Assembly (NCBI RefSeq): GCF_900187605.1
Contig: NZ_FYEA01000001.1
Location: forward strand, 62,001 to 126,000
Source of the DNA: Pseudomonas sp. Irchel 3H7
GTDB taxonomy: Bacteria; Pseudomonadota; Gammaproteobacteria; Pseudomonadales; Pseudomonadaceae
Direction: 5' to 3'
DNA: 64,000 nucleotides
Part shown: positions 10,194 to 17,981 of the stretch, piece by piece
How positions within the stretch are numbered: position 1 is the stretch's first letter
Layout: every line of letters begins with the position of its first letter
Notes under the pieces: model-generated
Databases searched by the model: none
Told to the model about the DNA's origin: nothing
Seen by the model: the letters and a program-made list of their open reading frames with translations, nothing else
Translations under genes and position numbers: made by a program

Positions 10194-10774
10194 ACACGCT
10201 GTATTCCTTCCGCCGCTGCCCGTACGCGATGCGCGCGCGGATGGCGCTGCGTTATTCGGGCGTGCCGGTGGAGATCATTGAGGTCAGCCTCAAGGCCAAG
10301 CCGGCCGCAATGCTGGCGATCTCGCCCAAGGGCACGGTGCCGGTGCTGGATGCGGATGGTCGAGTGATTGATGAGAGCCTGGAGATCATGCGCTGGGCGT
10401 TGGCGCAGAATGATCCGCAGGATTGGTTGCTGGCGGGTGATTCACGGATTGCCGAGCTGATCGAAGCGAATGATCAGGTGTTCAAAGTGCATTTGAATCG
10501 CTACAAGTACGCCGAACGTTACCCGGAGCAACCGATGGAGATTTATCGGGCTGAGGGGGCGCTGTACTTGCAGAGGCTGGAGGAGCTGCTTGAAGGTCGC
10601 GAATATTTGCTGGGCGATCATCCGAGCCTGGCGGATATCGCCCTGCTGCCCTTCGTTCGCCAGTTTGCCCATGTTGACCGCGAGTGGTTTGCGCAGACGC
10701 CTTATGTTCGCTTACAGGCCTGGTTGCAGCGTTTCCTCGAATCCGAACTGTTCACCTCGATCATGAAGAAATAA
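10190..10774 (+). CDS. Glutathione S-transferase family protein
   Basis: A 194-residue GST-fold protein: thioredoxin-like N-terminal domain starting NTLYSFRRCPYAMRAR with a CPYA motif, a cis-Pro segment (KGTVPVL), the DESLEIMRW stretch and an all-helical C-terminal domain with the conserved N-capping Asp region (HPSLADIALLPF). The Cys near the start suggests a glutaredoxin-like, glutathione-dependent reductase or lyase rather than a classical Tyr/Ser GST. It is the last gene of the sbcDC operon (ATGA overlap). Substrate unknown. Confidence 0.88.
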   Translation: MNTLYSFRRCPYAMRARMALRYSGVPVEIIEVSLKAKPAAMLAISPKGTVPVLDADGRVIDESLEIMRWALAQNDPQDWLLAGDSRIAELIEANDQVFKVHLNRYKYAERYPEQPMEIYRAEGALYLQRLEELLEGREYLLGDHPSLADIALLPFVRQFAHVDREWFAQTPYVRLQAWLQRFLESELFTSIMKK

Positions 10775-10790
10775 CCTTACCTTCCTGCGT

Positions 10791-10897
10791 TGATCGTTCC
10801 CACGCTCTGCGTGGGAATGCCTCAAGGGACGCTCTGCGTTCCAATCGGACGCGGAGCGTCCGGGGCTGCGTTCCCACGCGGAGCGTGGGAACGATCA
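10791..10897. repeat. REP/REPIN element, GATCGTTCCCACGC family
   Basis: Inverted outer arms TGATCGTTCCCACGC and GCGTGGGAACGATCA each contain their own hairpin, and two GGACGC-type half repeats lie between them. It fills the gap between the GST gene and the convergent small-protein pair. Confidence 0.9.
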
Positions 10898-10909
10898 CTC
10901 CTACAGGGG

Positions 10910-11167
10910 TCAAGCCAGTGCGTTGCACATGCCGAGTGCCATGCAATCTATCTCGAACGGGCCGAGAAAATCGGCCGAGACCTTCACCGGTGGATTGCCG
11001 GCCATCAGCCCCAGAGTATTCGCCCGTTCGATGTTGTGCGCGATGGTGTGATTGGCCTCTATGGCCCGTGCCAGAGCTCCAACCGAGCCTTGACCTATTC
11101 CCAGCAATGAAGCGCCGTTGGTCATGATTGCCAGACTGGCAATGACCCAAAGTCTGTAGCCTTTCAT
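10910..11167 (-). CDS. Small exported hypothetical protein
   Basis: An 85-residue protein starting MKGYRLWVIASLAIM, with a hydrophobic N-terminus that looks like a signal peptide or anchor, and a C-terminal segment holding two Cys (FEIDCMALGMCNALA). The start at 11167 overlaps the stop of the upstream gene as ATGA, which argues for this start and against the longer open frame reaching 11395. I do not recognise a family. It is probably co-expressed with the 70-residue membrane protein upstream. Confidence 0.6.
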   Translation of the reverse strand: MKGYRLWVIASLAIMTNGASLLGIGQGSVGALARAIEANHTIAHNIERANTLGLMAGNPPVKVSADFLGPFEIDCMALGMCNALA

Positions 11168-11376
11168 GCGCCGCCGACTCCCGCGAGTTCGGCCCGATCG
11201 ACCATCACGCTTTGCGAGCGGACTTCGAACTGGACGCCGGGATGGGCGACTTGAATCGGCGCGTCGAAGCTGTGTTCCATCTGCGAGGCGATGCTGACGA
11301 CCAGCACCACGGCCAGGTACAGACCGATGACCAGATAGGCGCCGCGTTTGGCTGAATGAAGGATTGCGCTGGCCAT
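11164..11376 (-). CDS. Small single-pass membrane hypothetical protein
   Basis: A 70-residue protein starting MASAILHSAKRG at 11376, with GGGAGA 6-8 bases upstream. One strong transmembrane helix (AYLVIGLYLAVVLVVSIA, about residues 13-30) precedes a short soluble tail. The stop overlaps the next small gene by 4 bp, so the two form an operon. No family recognised; the pairing suggests that both products act together in the envelope. Confidence 0.6.
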   Translation of the reverse strand: MASAILHSAKRGAYLVIGLYLAVVLVVSIASQMEHSFDAPIQVAHPGVQFEVRSQSVMVDRAELAGVGGA

Positions 11377-11540
11377 GGTGTTCTCCCGTGGGCATGTTTC
11401 GATGTCCACAGAATCAATCAAAAAAGCCGCGCTAACCACTCAGGGTTTGCCATAGTAAACATCAGCTTCGTTGATTATTTAGCCAGTCTATTTGCGTATT
11501 TGAAGAAACCTATCGTGCTGCGAAAAACACACGCAAACGC

Positions 11541-11725
11541 GTAGGAGCTGCCGAAGGCTGCGATCTTTTGATTTTGCTTTTGCCGATCGTTCCCACGCTC
11601 TGCGTGGGCATGCAGCCCGTGACGCTCCGCGTCACTGGACGCAGAGCGTCCCTAGAGGCATTCCCACGCAGAGCGTGGGAACGATCAAACAAGATCAAAA
11701 GATCGCAGCCTTCGGCAGCTCCTAC
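11541..11725. repeat. Nested REP elements (GATCGTTCCC REPIN inside a GGAGCTGCCG REP pair)
   Basis: Outer arms GTAGGAGCTGCCGAAGGCTG and its reverse complement (ending at 11725) enclose a complete GATCGTTCCCACGC REPIN at 11585-11687. The two REP families are thus stacked, as if one mobilised into the loop of the other. Confidence 0.9.
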
Positions 11726-11749
11726 CGGGAGTTGTTCGAAGCGGGCATT

Positions 11750-11929
11750 TCAGTGTTGGGCTTTGTGATCCAGGGCGGCGTAGAAGTTGGCGCTCTGTTG
11801 CAGGTATTTCTGGGTGTAGCTCTGGGTGTGGGATTTTTTGCTGGTGATTTCAACGTTGGCACTGGCTGGCAGCACCACGGTGGCGGAGATGGCGGAAGCG
11901 GCAATCACGGAGAAAAGATTGAAGTTCAT
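11750..11929 (-). CDS. Small secreted hypothetical protein
   Basis: A 59-residue protein starting MNFNLFSVIAASAISATVV with a signal peptide ending near PASA. The mature part is short, polar and rich in Ser, Gln and Tyr (TSKKSHTQSYTQKYLQQS). The start at 11929 was preferred over 11983 because the signal peptide begins there. No known domain. It stands alone between a REP cluster and the lactonase gene. Confidence 0.55.
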   Translation of the reverse strand: MNFNLFSVIAASAISATVVLPASANVEITSKKSHTQSYTQKYLQQSANFYAALDHKAQH

Positions 11930-12085
11930 GGCGGTAACCCTCGTGTTCGGTTGGCTTGCTTGCCCGGTTGGGCCGTGATGCAAACTTAACGCTCGAGGGT
12001 TGATCGCTTGAAATGCTTTGTAGCATTACCGGATATCAGCGCGATTAATACAAAGAGACAGGCCCCGCAAACCGGGGCCTGTGGC

Positions 12086-13261
12086 TTATTGTCGCACTAG
12101 AAACTTGACGTCGCTCGGCGCGTCCATCGGCAGTTTCTGCACGGTTTTGCCGAGCAGACCGGTCTTGCCATCACGCTCGACAACGACAATTTCGTTGCTT
12201 TTCTGGTTGGCGATCAGCAGAAATTTGCCACTAGGGTCGAGGCTGAATTCGCGCGGGTGATCACCTTCCACCGAACGTTTTTGCAGCTCTTTGAGCTGGC
12301 CGGTTGCCGGATCAATCGCGAACACCACCAGTTGATTGGCGGTGCCACGGTTGCTGACGTAGAGGAACTTGCCATCCGCCGAGGCGTGCAGCGCTGCAGC
12401 GGCTTTGTCCGAGGTCGGCTGGCCGGCGGCCAGATCGACCAGTTGCGTCTGGGTCAGCACGCCGTCGTTGTAGTCGAACACCGCAACCTGTGCGCTCATT
12501 TCCATGGTCAGCCAGGCGTGTTTGCCATCGGCGCTGAACAGCAAATGACGTGGGCCGCTGCCGGCGGGCAAGGCGACCGAGGCGGTTTTCGCCGGGGTCA
12601 ACGGCAGTTCCGGGTTGGCTTTCGGGTCGAATTGGTAGATGAAGACTTTGTCCGCACCCAGGTCGTTGGAGAACACGTAGCGACCGTCCGGCGAGGAAAC
12701 CGTCGAGTGCACGTGGTTGGAGGCCTGGCGCTCAGGATTGACCCGGCTGGCCGGGTGCGCGCTCATCTGCACCACCGGTTTGAGTTTGCCGTCGGCACCG
12801 ACCGGCAATACCGCCAGCGTACCGCCCGGATCTTCCACCACCGAATAGTTGCTGACGAACAGGTGGCTGGTGTCACCGCTGAGGCTCGAATGGGTCGGCT
12901 CATTGCCCAGGCTCTGCACTTGACTGATCAGGTTCAGGGCGTGGGTTTTCGGATCAATCGAATAGCTGCTGACACGGCCAACCGGGTCTTTCTGACCCGG
13001 GCCGTTTTCGTTGACCACGAACAGGCGACGCTGGTCTTTGGACAGGGTCAGCCATGACGGGTTTTCGCTCTTGACCACTTGCAGCGGCTTGGCGGCGATC
13101 TGGCCGGTGGCACTGTCGAAGTTCATGCGATAGATGCCCTGGCTGGTGCCGGCGGTGTAGGAGCCGACCAGCAACTGGAAGTTCTCGGCAGAGGCCGTGG
13201 ACAGCCCCATGGCGCCGACGCTGCCGGCCATCAGCAGCGGCCAGAATTTACGCATTTTCAT
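12086..13261 (-). CDS. Periplasmic lactonase family protein (PpgL / 6-phosphogluconolactonase-like beta-propeller)
   Basis: About 391 residues: signal peptide (ending near STASAEN) followed by a seven-bladed beta-propeller of the YbhE/lactonase family, with blade motifs such as NVHSTVSSPDGRYVF-like (SNHVHSTVSSPDG) and GSGPRHLLFSADG. Family members hydrolyse sugar-acid lactones; the exported pseudomonad form acts on gluconolactone-type substrates in the periplasm. The start at 13261 is chosen because GAGGAA lies about 9 bases upstream. It overlaps the end of the upstream small gene by 14 bp. It lies beside the pentonate genes and could feed them lactone-derived acids, but this link is inferred. 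Confidence 0.82.
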   Translation of the reverse strand: MKMRKFWPLLMAGSVGAMGLSTASAENFQLLVGSYTAGTSQGIYRMNFDSATGQIAAKPLQVVKSENPSWLTLSKDQRRLFVVNENGPGQKDPVGRVSSYSIDPKTHALNLISQVQSLGNEPTHSSLSGDTSHLFVSNYSVVEDPGGTLAVLPVGADGKLKPVVQMSAHPASRVNPERQASNHVHSTVSSPDGRYVFSNDLGADKVFIYQFDPKANPELPLTPAKTASVALPAGSGPRHLLFSADGKHAWLTMEMSAQVAVFDYNDGVLTQTQLVDLAAGQPTSDKAAAALHASADGKFLYVSNRGTANQLVVFAIDPATGQLKELQKRSVEGDHPREFSLDPSGKFLLIANQKSNEIVVVERDGKTGLLGKTVQKLPMDAPSDVKFLVRQ

Positions 13262-13559
13262 CAGATTTTTCCTCATCATCGCTGCTGCTGACTACGTCGC
13301 CATGGCAGACCAGGCGGTGTTCGCCGATCGCTTTGGTCTCATTGAAATAACCGACGATCAGCCAGCTTTGCAGTGAGTCATCAAATGTTGCCGCTGCAAC
13401 CTGAGCCGGAGTGAATTCCCAATGCTTGGCCGCTCGGCCATCGATGCATTCGATGTGCAGGTTGTCATCTTCGTCGAGGGCGAATTCGAAGGCATGCAGG
13501 CCGTCGATTTCGACCATACCGCAGTGTTCGAGGGCGTTGAGAAGGGTTTGGGCAGTCAT
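13248..13559 (-). CDS. Small conserved hypothetical protein upstream of the lactonase
   Basis: A 103-residue acidic protein starting MTAQTLLNALEHCGMVEIDGL at 13559. It has no signal peptide and no membrane helix, and ends in a Ser/Asp/Glu-rich tail (SSSDDEEKSDENA). It resembles a small pseudomonad family of unknown function (possibly DUF5629; not verifiable here). It overlaps the lactonase start, so the two are likely co-translated. The longer frame to 13769 runs through REP sequence and is rejected. Confidence 0.7.
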   Translation of the reverse strand: MTAQTLLNALEHCGMVEIDGLHAFEFALDEDDNLHIECIDGRAAKHWEFTPAQVAAATFDDSLQSWLIVGYFNETKAIGEHRLVCHGDVVSSSDDEEKSDENA

Positions 13560-13619
13560 GGCAGTAAAGTCTTTCAGGGGGGAAATCGGCAATGATAGCT
13601 CAAGAAGCACACTCCCCCT

Positions 13620-13726
13620 GTAGGAGCTGCCGAAGGCTGCGATCTTTTGATGTCTGATCGTTCCCACGCTCAGCGTGGGAACGATCAAAAAAAGATCAAA
13701 GGATCGCAGCCTTCGGCAGCTCCTAC
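13620..13726. repeat. Nested REP elements
   Basis: Outer GGAGCTGCCGAAGGCTGCGA arms enclose a single GATCGTTCCCACGC hairpin at about 13656-13686, the same stacking as at 11541-11725. It separates two genes on the minus strand. Confidence 0.9.
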
Positions 13727-13737
13727 AGGGGTGTTTT

Positions 13738-15318
13738 TCAGAGGGCTTCGCGGCTAGGTTTGCCATCAACCAGGCGCTGGATGCGCAGCGGGTTGGCGTT
13801 TTTCAGTGGCTCGGGCAACAAGCTGTCCGGGTAGTTCTGGAAGCATACCGGGCGCAGGAAACGGTCGATGGCCAGCGTGCCCACCGACGTGCCACGGGGA
13901 TCGGACGTCGCCGGATACGGCCCGCCGTGCACCATCGAATCACAGACCTCGACACCGGTCGGATAACCGTTGAGCAGGATCCGCCCGACCTTCTGCTCCA
14001 GCAACGGCGTCAGCTCAGGGAAACGTTCGAAATCCGCCTGCTCGCCAATGATCGTCGCGGTCAGTTGCCCGTGCAGGCCATGCAGTGCGGCGCTGAGTTG
14101 CGCCTTGTCCGCCACTTCGACAATCACCGTGGTCGGGCCGAACACTTCTTCCTGCAGCACTTCATCGCCATCGATCAACAGGCTCGCATCGGCCTTGAAC
14201 AATTGCGGTTGCGCCTGATTACCCTGCTGTGGATTGCCGGCCAGATGCTCAATGCCGGGATGCGCCAGCAGTTTCTGCAAGCCTTTGCCGTAGCTGCCGA
14301 GGGTGCCGGCGTTGAGCATGGTTTGCGCCGGTTGATCACCGATCAAACCAGCGACTTGCTGCACGAACGCGCTGAACTGCGGCGAACGAATACCGATCAC
14401 CAGACCGGGATTGGTACAGAACTGACCGCAGCCCTGCACCACAGATGCAGTGAGGTCACGAGCAACGGTTTCCGAACGCTCGGCAAGGGCTTGCGGCAGA
14501 ACGATCACCGGGTTGATGCTCGACATCTCGGCGAACACCGGGATCGGTTGCGGGCGCGCAGCGGCCATGTCACAGAGAGCGCGACCGCCCTTGAGCGAAC
14601 CGGTGAAACCCACTGCCTGAATTGCCGGATGCTTGACCAGCCATTCGCCGACGCCACCGCCGTAGATCATGTTGAATACGCCGGCCGGCATCGCGGTTTT
14701 TTCGGCAGCGCGGATCAGCGCATCAGCAACCAGTTCCGCTGTCGCCATGTGGCCGCTGTGAGCCTTGAACACCACCGGGCAACCGGCGGCGAGTGCCGAA
14801 GCGGTATCGCCGCCAGCCGTAGAAAAAGCCAGCGGGAAATTGCTCGCGCCGAACACTGCGACAGGGCCTAGGCCGATGCGGTATTGACGCAAATCCGGGC
14901 GCGGCAACGGCTGGCGATCCGGTAACGGCAGATCAATGCGCGCACCGTAGAAATCACCTCGGCGCAGGACTTTGGCGAACAGACGCATCTGCCCGCTGGT
15001 GCGTCCGTGCTCGCCTTGAATGCGTGCGGCCGGCAACGCGGTTTCGCGGCAGACCACGGCGACAAAATCATCACCGAGCGCATCCAGCTCATCAGCAATC
15101 GCATCGAGAAACTGCGCGCGGCGTTCGGCGCTGAGGCTGCGATAAGCGGGGTAGGCGGCAGCGGCAGCTTTGGCTGCAGCGTCGACTTCTTCAACCGTGG
15201 CCTGAATGAAGTCGTGCGGCAATTGTTCGCCCGTGGTTGCGTCGACCGATTGCAGTTTGACGTCGCCAGCGGCGCTGCGCTGACCACCGATGTAGTTGTG
15301 ACCGAGAATCTGAGTCAT
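13738..15318 (-). CDS. Alpha-ketoglutaric semialdehyde dehydrogenase (2,5-dioxovalerate dehydrogenase)
   Basis: A 526-residue NADP-dependent aldehyde dehydrogenase. It shows the distinctive features of the KGSA dehydrogenase subgroup: FGASNFPLAFS near residue 155, GFTGSLKGG, the EMSSINPV segment carrying the general-base Glu, and the catalytic Cys in GQFCTNPG. It oxidises 2-oxoglutarate semialdehyde to 2-oxoglutarate, the last step of non-phosphorylative pentose or sugar-acid pathways. The gene lies 9 bp downstream of the AraD1-type dehydratase on the same strand, which supplies the semialdehyde. Confidence 0.92.
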   Translation of the reverse strand: MTQILGHNYIGGQRSAAGDVKLQSVDATTGEQLPHDFIQATVEEVDAAAKAAAAAYPAYRSLSAERRAQFLDAIADELDALGDDFVAVVCRETALPAARIQGEHGRTSGQMRLFAKVLRRGDFYGARIDLPLPDRQPLPRPDLRQYRIGLGPVAVFGASNFPLAFSTAGGDTASALAAGCPVVFKAHSGHMATAELVADALIRAAEKTAMPAGVFNMIYGGGVGEWLVKHPAIQAVGFTGSLKGGRALCDMAAARPQPIPVFAEMSSINPVIVLPQALAERSETVARDLTASVVQGCGQFCTNPGLVIGIRSPQFSAFVQQVAGLIGDQPAQTMLNAGTLGSYGKGLQKLLAHPGIEHLAGNPQQGNQAQPQLFKADASLLIDGDEVLQEEVFGPTTVIVEVADKAQLSAALHGLHGQLTATIIGEQADFERFPELTPLLEQKVGRILLNGYPTGVEVCDSMVHGGPYPATSDPRGTSVGTLAIDRFLRPVCFQNYPDSLLPEPLKNANPLRIQRLVDGKPSREAL

Positions 15319-15327
15319 GGGATCTCC

Positions 15328-16320
15328 TTAAAGGGTGCCGATGCTGTCCGGTTCATAAACCGCTGGGACCGGGACGATGCCGTTGAGCAGTGGCGCGCCG
15401 AATTCGGCCTGGCTGATTTCAAAAACGTCGCCCGGCTGGGTGCGGATGCCATCGGCGAACGACAGGGTCGCGGTGCCGAAAAAGTGAATGTGCACGTCAC
15501 CGGGACGCAGGAACTGACTGTATTTGAAGTGGTGGTATTCGAGGTTGGCGAGGCTGTGGCACATGTTCGCCTCGCCACTGAGAAACTCGTTCTGCCAGAG
15601 CACTTCGCCGTCACGCAGGATGCGACTGGTGCCGGCCAGATGTTGAGGCAGTTCACCGGTGCGAAGTTCCGGGCCATAACTGCAGCTGCGCAATTTCGAG
15701 TGGGCGAGGTACAGGTAATTCTTGCGTTCCATGACATGGTCGGAGAACTCGTTGCCCACCGCAAAACCGAGACGGTAAGGCTTGCCGTCGTGGCCAATGA
15801 TGTACAAACCGGCCATTTCTGGTTCTTCGCCGGCGTCTTCGGCAAACGGCGGCACCGGGAAGGGTTGACCGGGGCGAACGACGATGCTGCCGTCGCCCTT
15901 GTAGAACCATTCCGGTTGCACACCGGCCTGCCCCGCCGCCGGTTTGCCGCCCTCCACGCCCCATTTGAAGATGCGCATGGTGTCGGTCATCGCCGCTTCG
16001 TCGCCGGCCTGCTGGTGCATCTTGTCCCGCGCCGAGGCACTGCCAAGATGCGTCAGGCCGGTGCCGCTGATCAGCATGTGCGCCGGGTCCGGGTGATCGA
16101 GGGGCGGCAGCACGCGCAGTTGTGCGAGCAGCTCGGCGTAATCGTGGCTGATGCCGAGGCCGAGGGTTTGCACTTGCTGCTCCAGGGTGTTGCCGGCCTC
16201 GATGGCGGCCAGGGCCAGATCGCGCACGGAACGCGCGTCTTGCACTTCGCGCACCAGACCGTTGTCGACCACGCCGACGCGGCGTTCGCGGTTGCTTAAT
16301 TCGAATTGAACCAGATGCAT
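15328..16320 (-). CDS. AraD1/GguC-family 2-keto-3-deoxypentonate dehydratase (FAH superfamily)
   Basis: A 330-residue fumarylacetoacetate-hydrolase-fold protein of the AraD1 (GguC) family, starting MHLVQFELSNRERRVG at 16320. FAH members with this context dehydrate 2-keto-3-deoxy-pentonate to 2-oxoglutarate semialdehyde. Metal-site acidic residues lie in the central region (EPEMAGLYIIG, AVGNEFSDHVME). It sits directly upstream of the KGSA dehydrogenase and across from an IlvD/Edd dehydratase, giving the full acid-to-2-oxoglutarate route. The open frame extends to 16521, but that part is REP sequence. Confidence 0.85.
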   Translation of the reverse strand: MHLVQFELSNRERRVGVVDNGLVREVQDARSVRDLALAAIEAGNTLEQQVQTLGLGISHDYAELLAQLRVLPPLDHPDPAHMLISGTGLTHLGSASARDKMHQQAGDEAAMTDTMRIFKWGVEGGKPAAGQAGVQPEWFYKGDGSIVVRPGQPFPVPPFAEDAGEEPEMAGLYIIGHDGKPYRLGFAVGNEFSDHVMERKNYLYLAHSKLRSCSYGPELRTGELPQHLAGTSRILRDGEVLWQNEFLSGEANMCHSLANLEYHHFKYSQFLRPGDVHIHFFGTATLSFADGIRTQPGDVFEISQAEFGAPLLNGIVPVPAVYEPDSIGTL

Positions 16321-16358
16321 GATTTTCTCCTGTGTTATTCGAAACACCGCAGATCCTT

Positions 16359-16446
16359 GTAGGAGTGAGCCTGCTCGCGATAGCGGTGTGTCAGCCAAAA
16401 AGTTGTCAACTGATAGACCGCTATCGCGAGCAGGCTCACTCCTACA
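16359..16446. repeat. REPIN, GGAGTGAGCCTGCTCGCGA family
   Basis: Two inverted copies of TGTAGGAGTGAGCCTGCTCG-type sequence separated by about 30 bp, between the MFS stop and the AraD1 start. Confidence 0.92.
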
Positions 16447-16465
16447 GGGGACCGGTGTGGGTCTG

Positions 16466-17788
16466 TCAGGTGCGGGTTGCGCCTCGGGCACTGGCGGCAA
16501 ATTGGTCAACCGGCAGGACATGTTTGCGTTCCAGCACGCGGTAAACCACGCCGGTCAGGATCAAGCCAAACACCATCACTCCAGAGAGGAAATACAATCC
16601 CGAAGCCAAATTGCCGGTGTACTCCTTCAACGCCCCAATCACAAACGGCCCGATGTACCCGCCAAGATTCCCCACCGAATTGATCAGAGCAATCCCCGCC
16701 GCCGCACTCGCGCCGGCAAAGAAGCGCCCCGGCAAGGTCCAGAACACCGCCGTGCAGGAAAACAGCGCGAACGCCACCAGACACAGCGCCGCCAGTTGCG
16801 CCACCGGCAACGACAACCAGGCACTGAGGAACAGGCCAATCGCGCCCAGCACATAAAGCACGGCCAGATGCCCGTAGCGATCATTCAAGCGGTCAGAACT
16901 GCGCGGTACGATCAGCAAGCCGATGATGCCGAAGATGTACGGCACCGACGAGACGAAACCGGTGACCAGATCGCTGCCGCCAAACTGTTTGATCAGCGTC
17001 GGTAACCATAGACCGAGACCATAAATGCTCAACGTCACCGGCAGATAAAACAGCGCCAGCAGCAACACGCGTTTGTCTTTCAGCGCATGCAGCGGATTGC
17101 CGTGACGCGTCTGGCCGTATTCCTGCAGATCCTTTTTCAGCTCACCGGTCAGCCAGTCTTTCTCGGCCTGATCCATCCATTTCACTTGCTGCGGGCCATC
17201 CGGCAACCAGCGCAACACCGGCCAGGTCAGCAGGATCGCCGGAGTGCCGATGACGATGAACAGCCACTGCCAGCCGTGCAGCCCGAGGACGCCATCCATG
17301 CCGAGCAAACCGCCGGACACCGGACCAGTGATCATCATCGCGATCGGTTGGGAGAGGATGAACAGCCCGAGGATCTTGCCGCGATGGCGCACCGGGAACC
17401 ATTGGGTGATGTAGTAGAGAACGCCAGGGAAGAACCCCGCCTCGGCCGCGCCGAGCAGAAAGCGCATGACGTAGAAACTGTGCGGGCCCTGGACGAAGGC
17501 CATGCCGATGGTGATCGCGCCCCAGGTGATCATGATCCGCGCAAACCAGCGCCGCGCACCGAAGCGTTCGAGCATCAGGTTGCTGGGGATTTCGAAAAGG
17601 AAGTAACCAATGAAGAACAGCCCGGCGCCGAGGCCGTAAGCCGCATCGCCGATGCCGATGTCGGCGCCCATGTGCAGCTTGGCGAAGCCGACGGCGGAGC
17701 GATCCACATAGGCGATCAGGTACAGCAGGATCAGGAAGGGAATCAGTTTCAGCGTAATGCGCCGTATCAGCCGCAGTTCCTGGCTCAT
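16466..17788 (-). CDS. MFS transporter, sugar-acid (anion:cation symporter) type
   Basis: A 440-residue major facilitator with 12 predicted helices. The start (RRITLKLIPFLILLYLIAYVDR) and the FEIPSNLMLERFGARRW loop are hallmarks of the anion:cation symporter subfamily that imports hexuronates, galactonate, tartrate and similar acids. The gene leads the minus-strand operon with the AraD1 and KGSA dehydrogenase genes, and is divergent from the IlvD/Edd gene across a 193-bp region holding two FadR-type operator candidates. It most likely brings in the pentonate substrate. Confidence 0.88.
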   Translation of the reverse strand: MSQELRLIRRITLKLIPFLILLYLIAYVDRSAVGFAKLHMGADIGIGDAAYGLGAGLFFIGYFLFEIPSNLMLERFGARRWFARIMITWGAITIGMAFVQGPHSFYVMRFLLGAAEAGFFPGVLYYITQWFPVRHRGKILGLFILSQPIAMMITGPVSGGLLGMDGVLGLHGWQWLFIVIGTPAILLTWPVLRWLPDGPQQVKWMDQAEKDWLTGELKKDLQEYGQTRHGNPLHALKDKRVLLLALFYLPVTLSIYGLGLWLPTLIKQFGGSDLVTGFVSSVPYIFGIIGLLIVPRSSDRLNDRYGHLAVLYVLGAIGLFLSAWLSLPVAQLAALCLVAFALFSCTAVFWTLPGRFFAGASAAAGIALINSVGNLGGYIGPFVIGALKEYTGNLASGLYFLSGVMVFGLILTGVVYRVLERKHVLPVDQFAASARGATRT

Positions 17789-17881
17789 GAGATCGGTCTC
17801 CGATTGTTGTTTTTATAGAACCTCGGGGGACGCCTCTCACGGAAAACCGTCAGGGCCATCCCTCCGTCGAAAACGACTATA

Positions 17882-17892
17882 TAGTAATACTA
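17882..17892. promoter_or_regulatory. Candidate FadR-type GntR operator 1
   Basis: TAGTAATACTA matches the FadR-subfamily pattern TNGTNNNACNA exactly and is palindromic. It lies in the divergent region between the MFS and IlvD/Edd genes. The FCD-domain regulator at 19872 is the likely ligand. Confidence 0.5.
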
Positions 17893-17956
17893 ATTCACCA
17901 ACAACACTTCCAAACCTAGGATTTTGCGCTTAGATTAAGCCGTAGCTGGAACACTA

Positions 17957-17967
17957 TAGTCATACAA
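17957..17967. promoter_or_regulatory. Candidate FadR-type GntR operator 2
   Basis: TAGTCATACAA is a second exact match to TNGTNNNACNA, 15 bp before the IlvD/Edd start codon, where bound protein would block transcription or translation initiation. Confidence 0.5.
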
Positions 17968-17981
17968 TAAGAGAATCGATC

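Noticed and set aside
12257..13057. Long plus-strand frame opposite the lactonase
   Set aside because: Shadow of a high-GC gene; the minus-strand product has clear propeller motifs and a signal peptide.
13675..14871. Long plus-strand frame opposite the KGSA dehydrogenase
   Set aside because: Shadow frame; it begins in REP sequence and has no recognisable domain.
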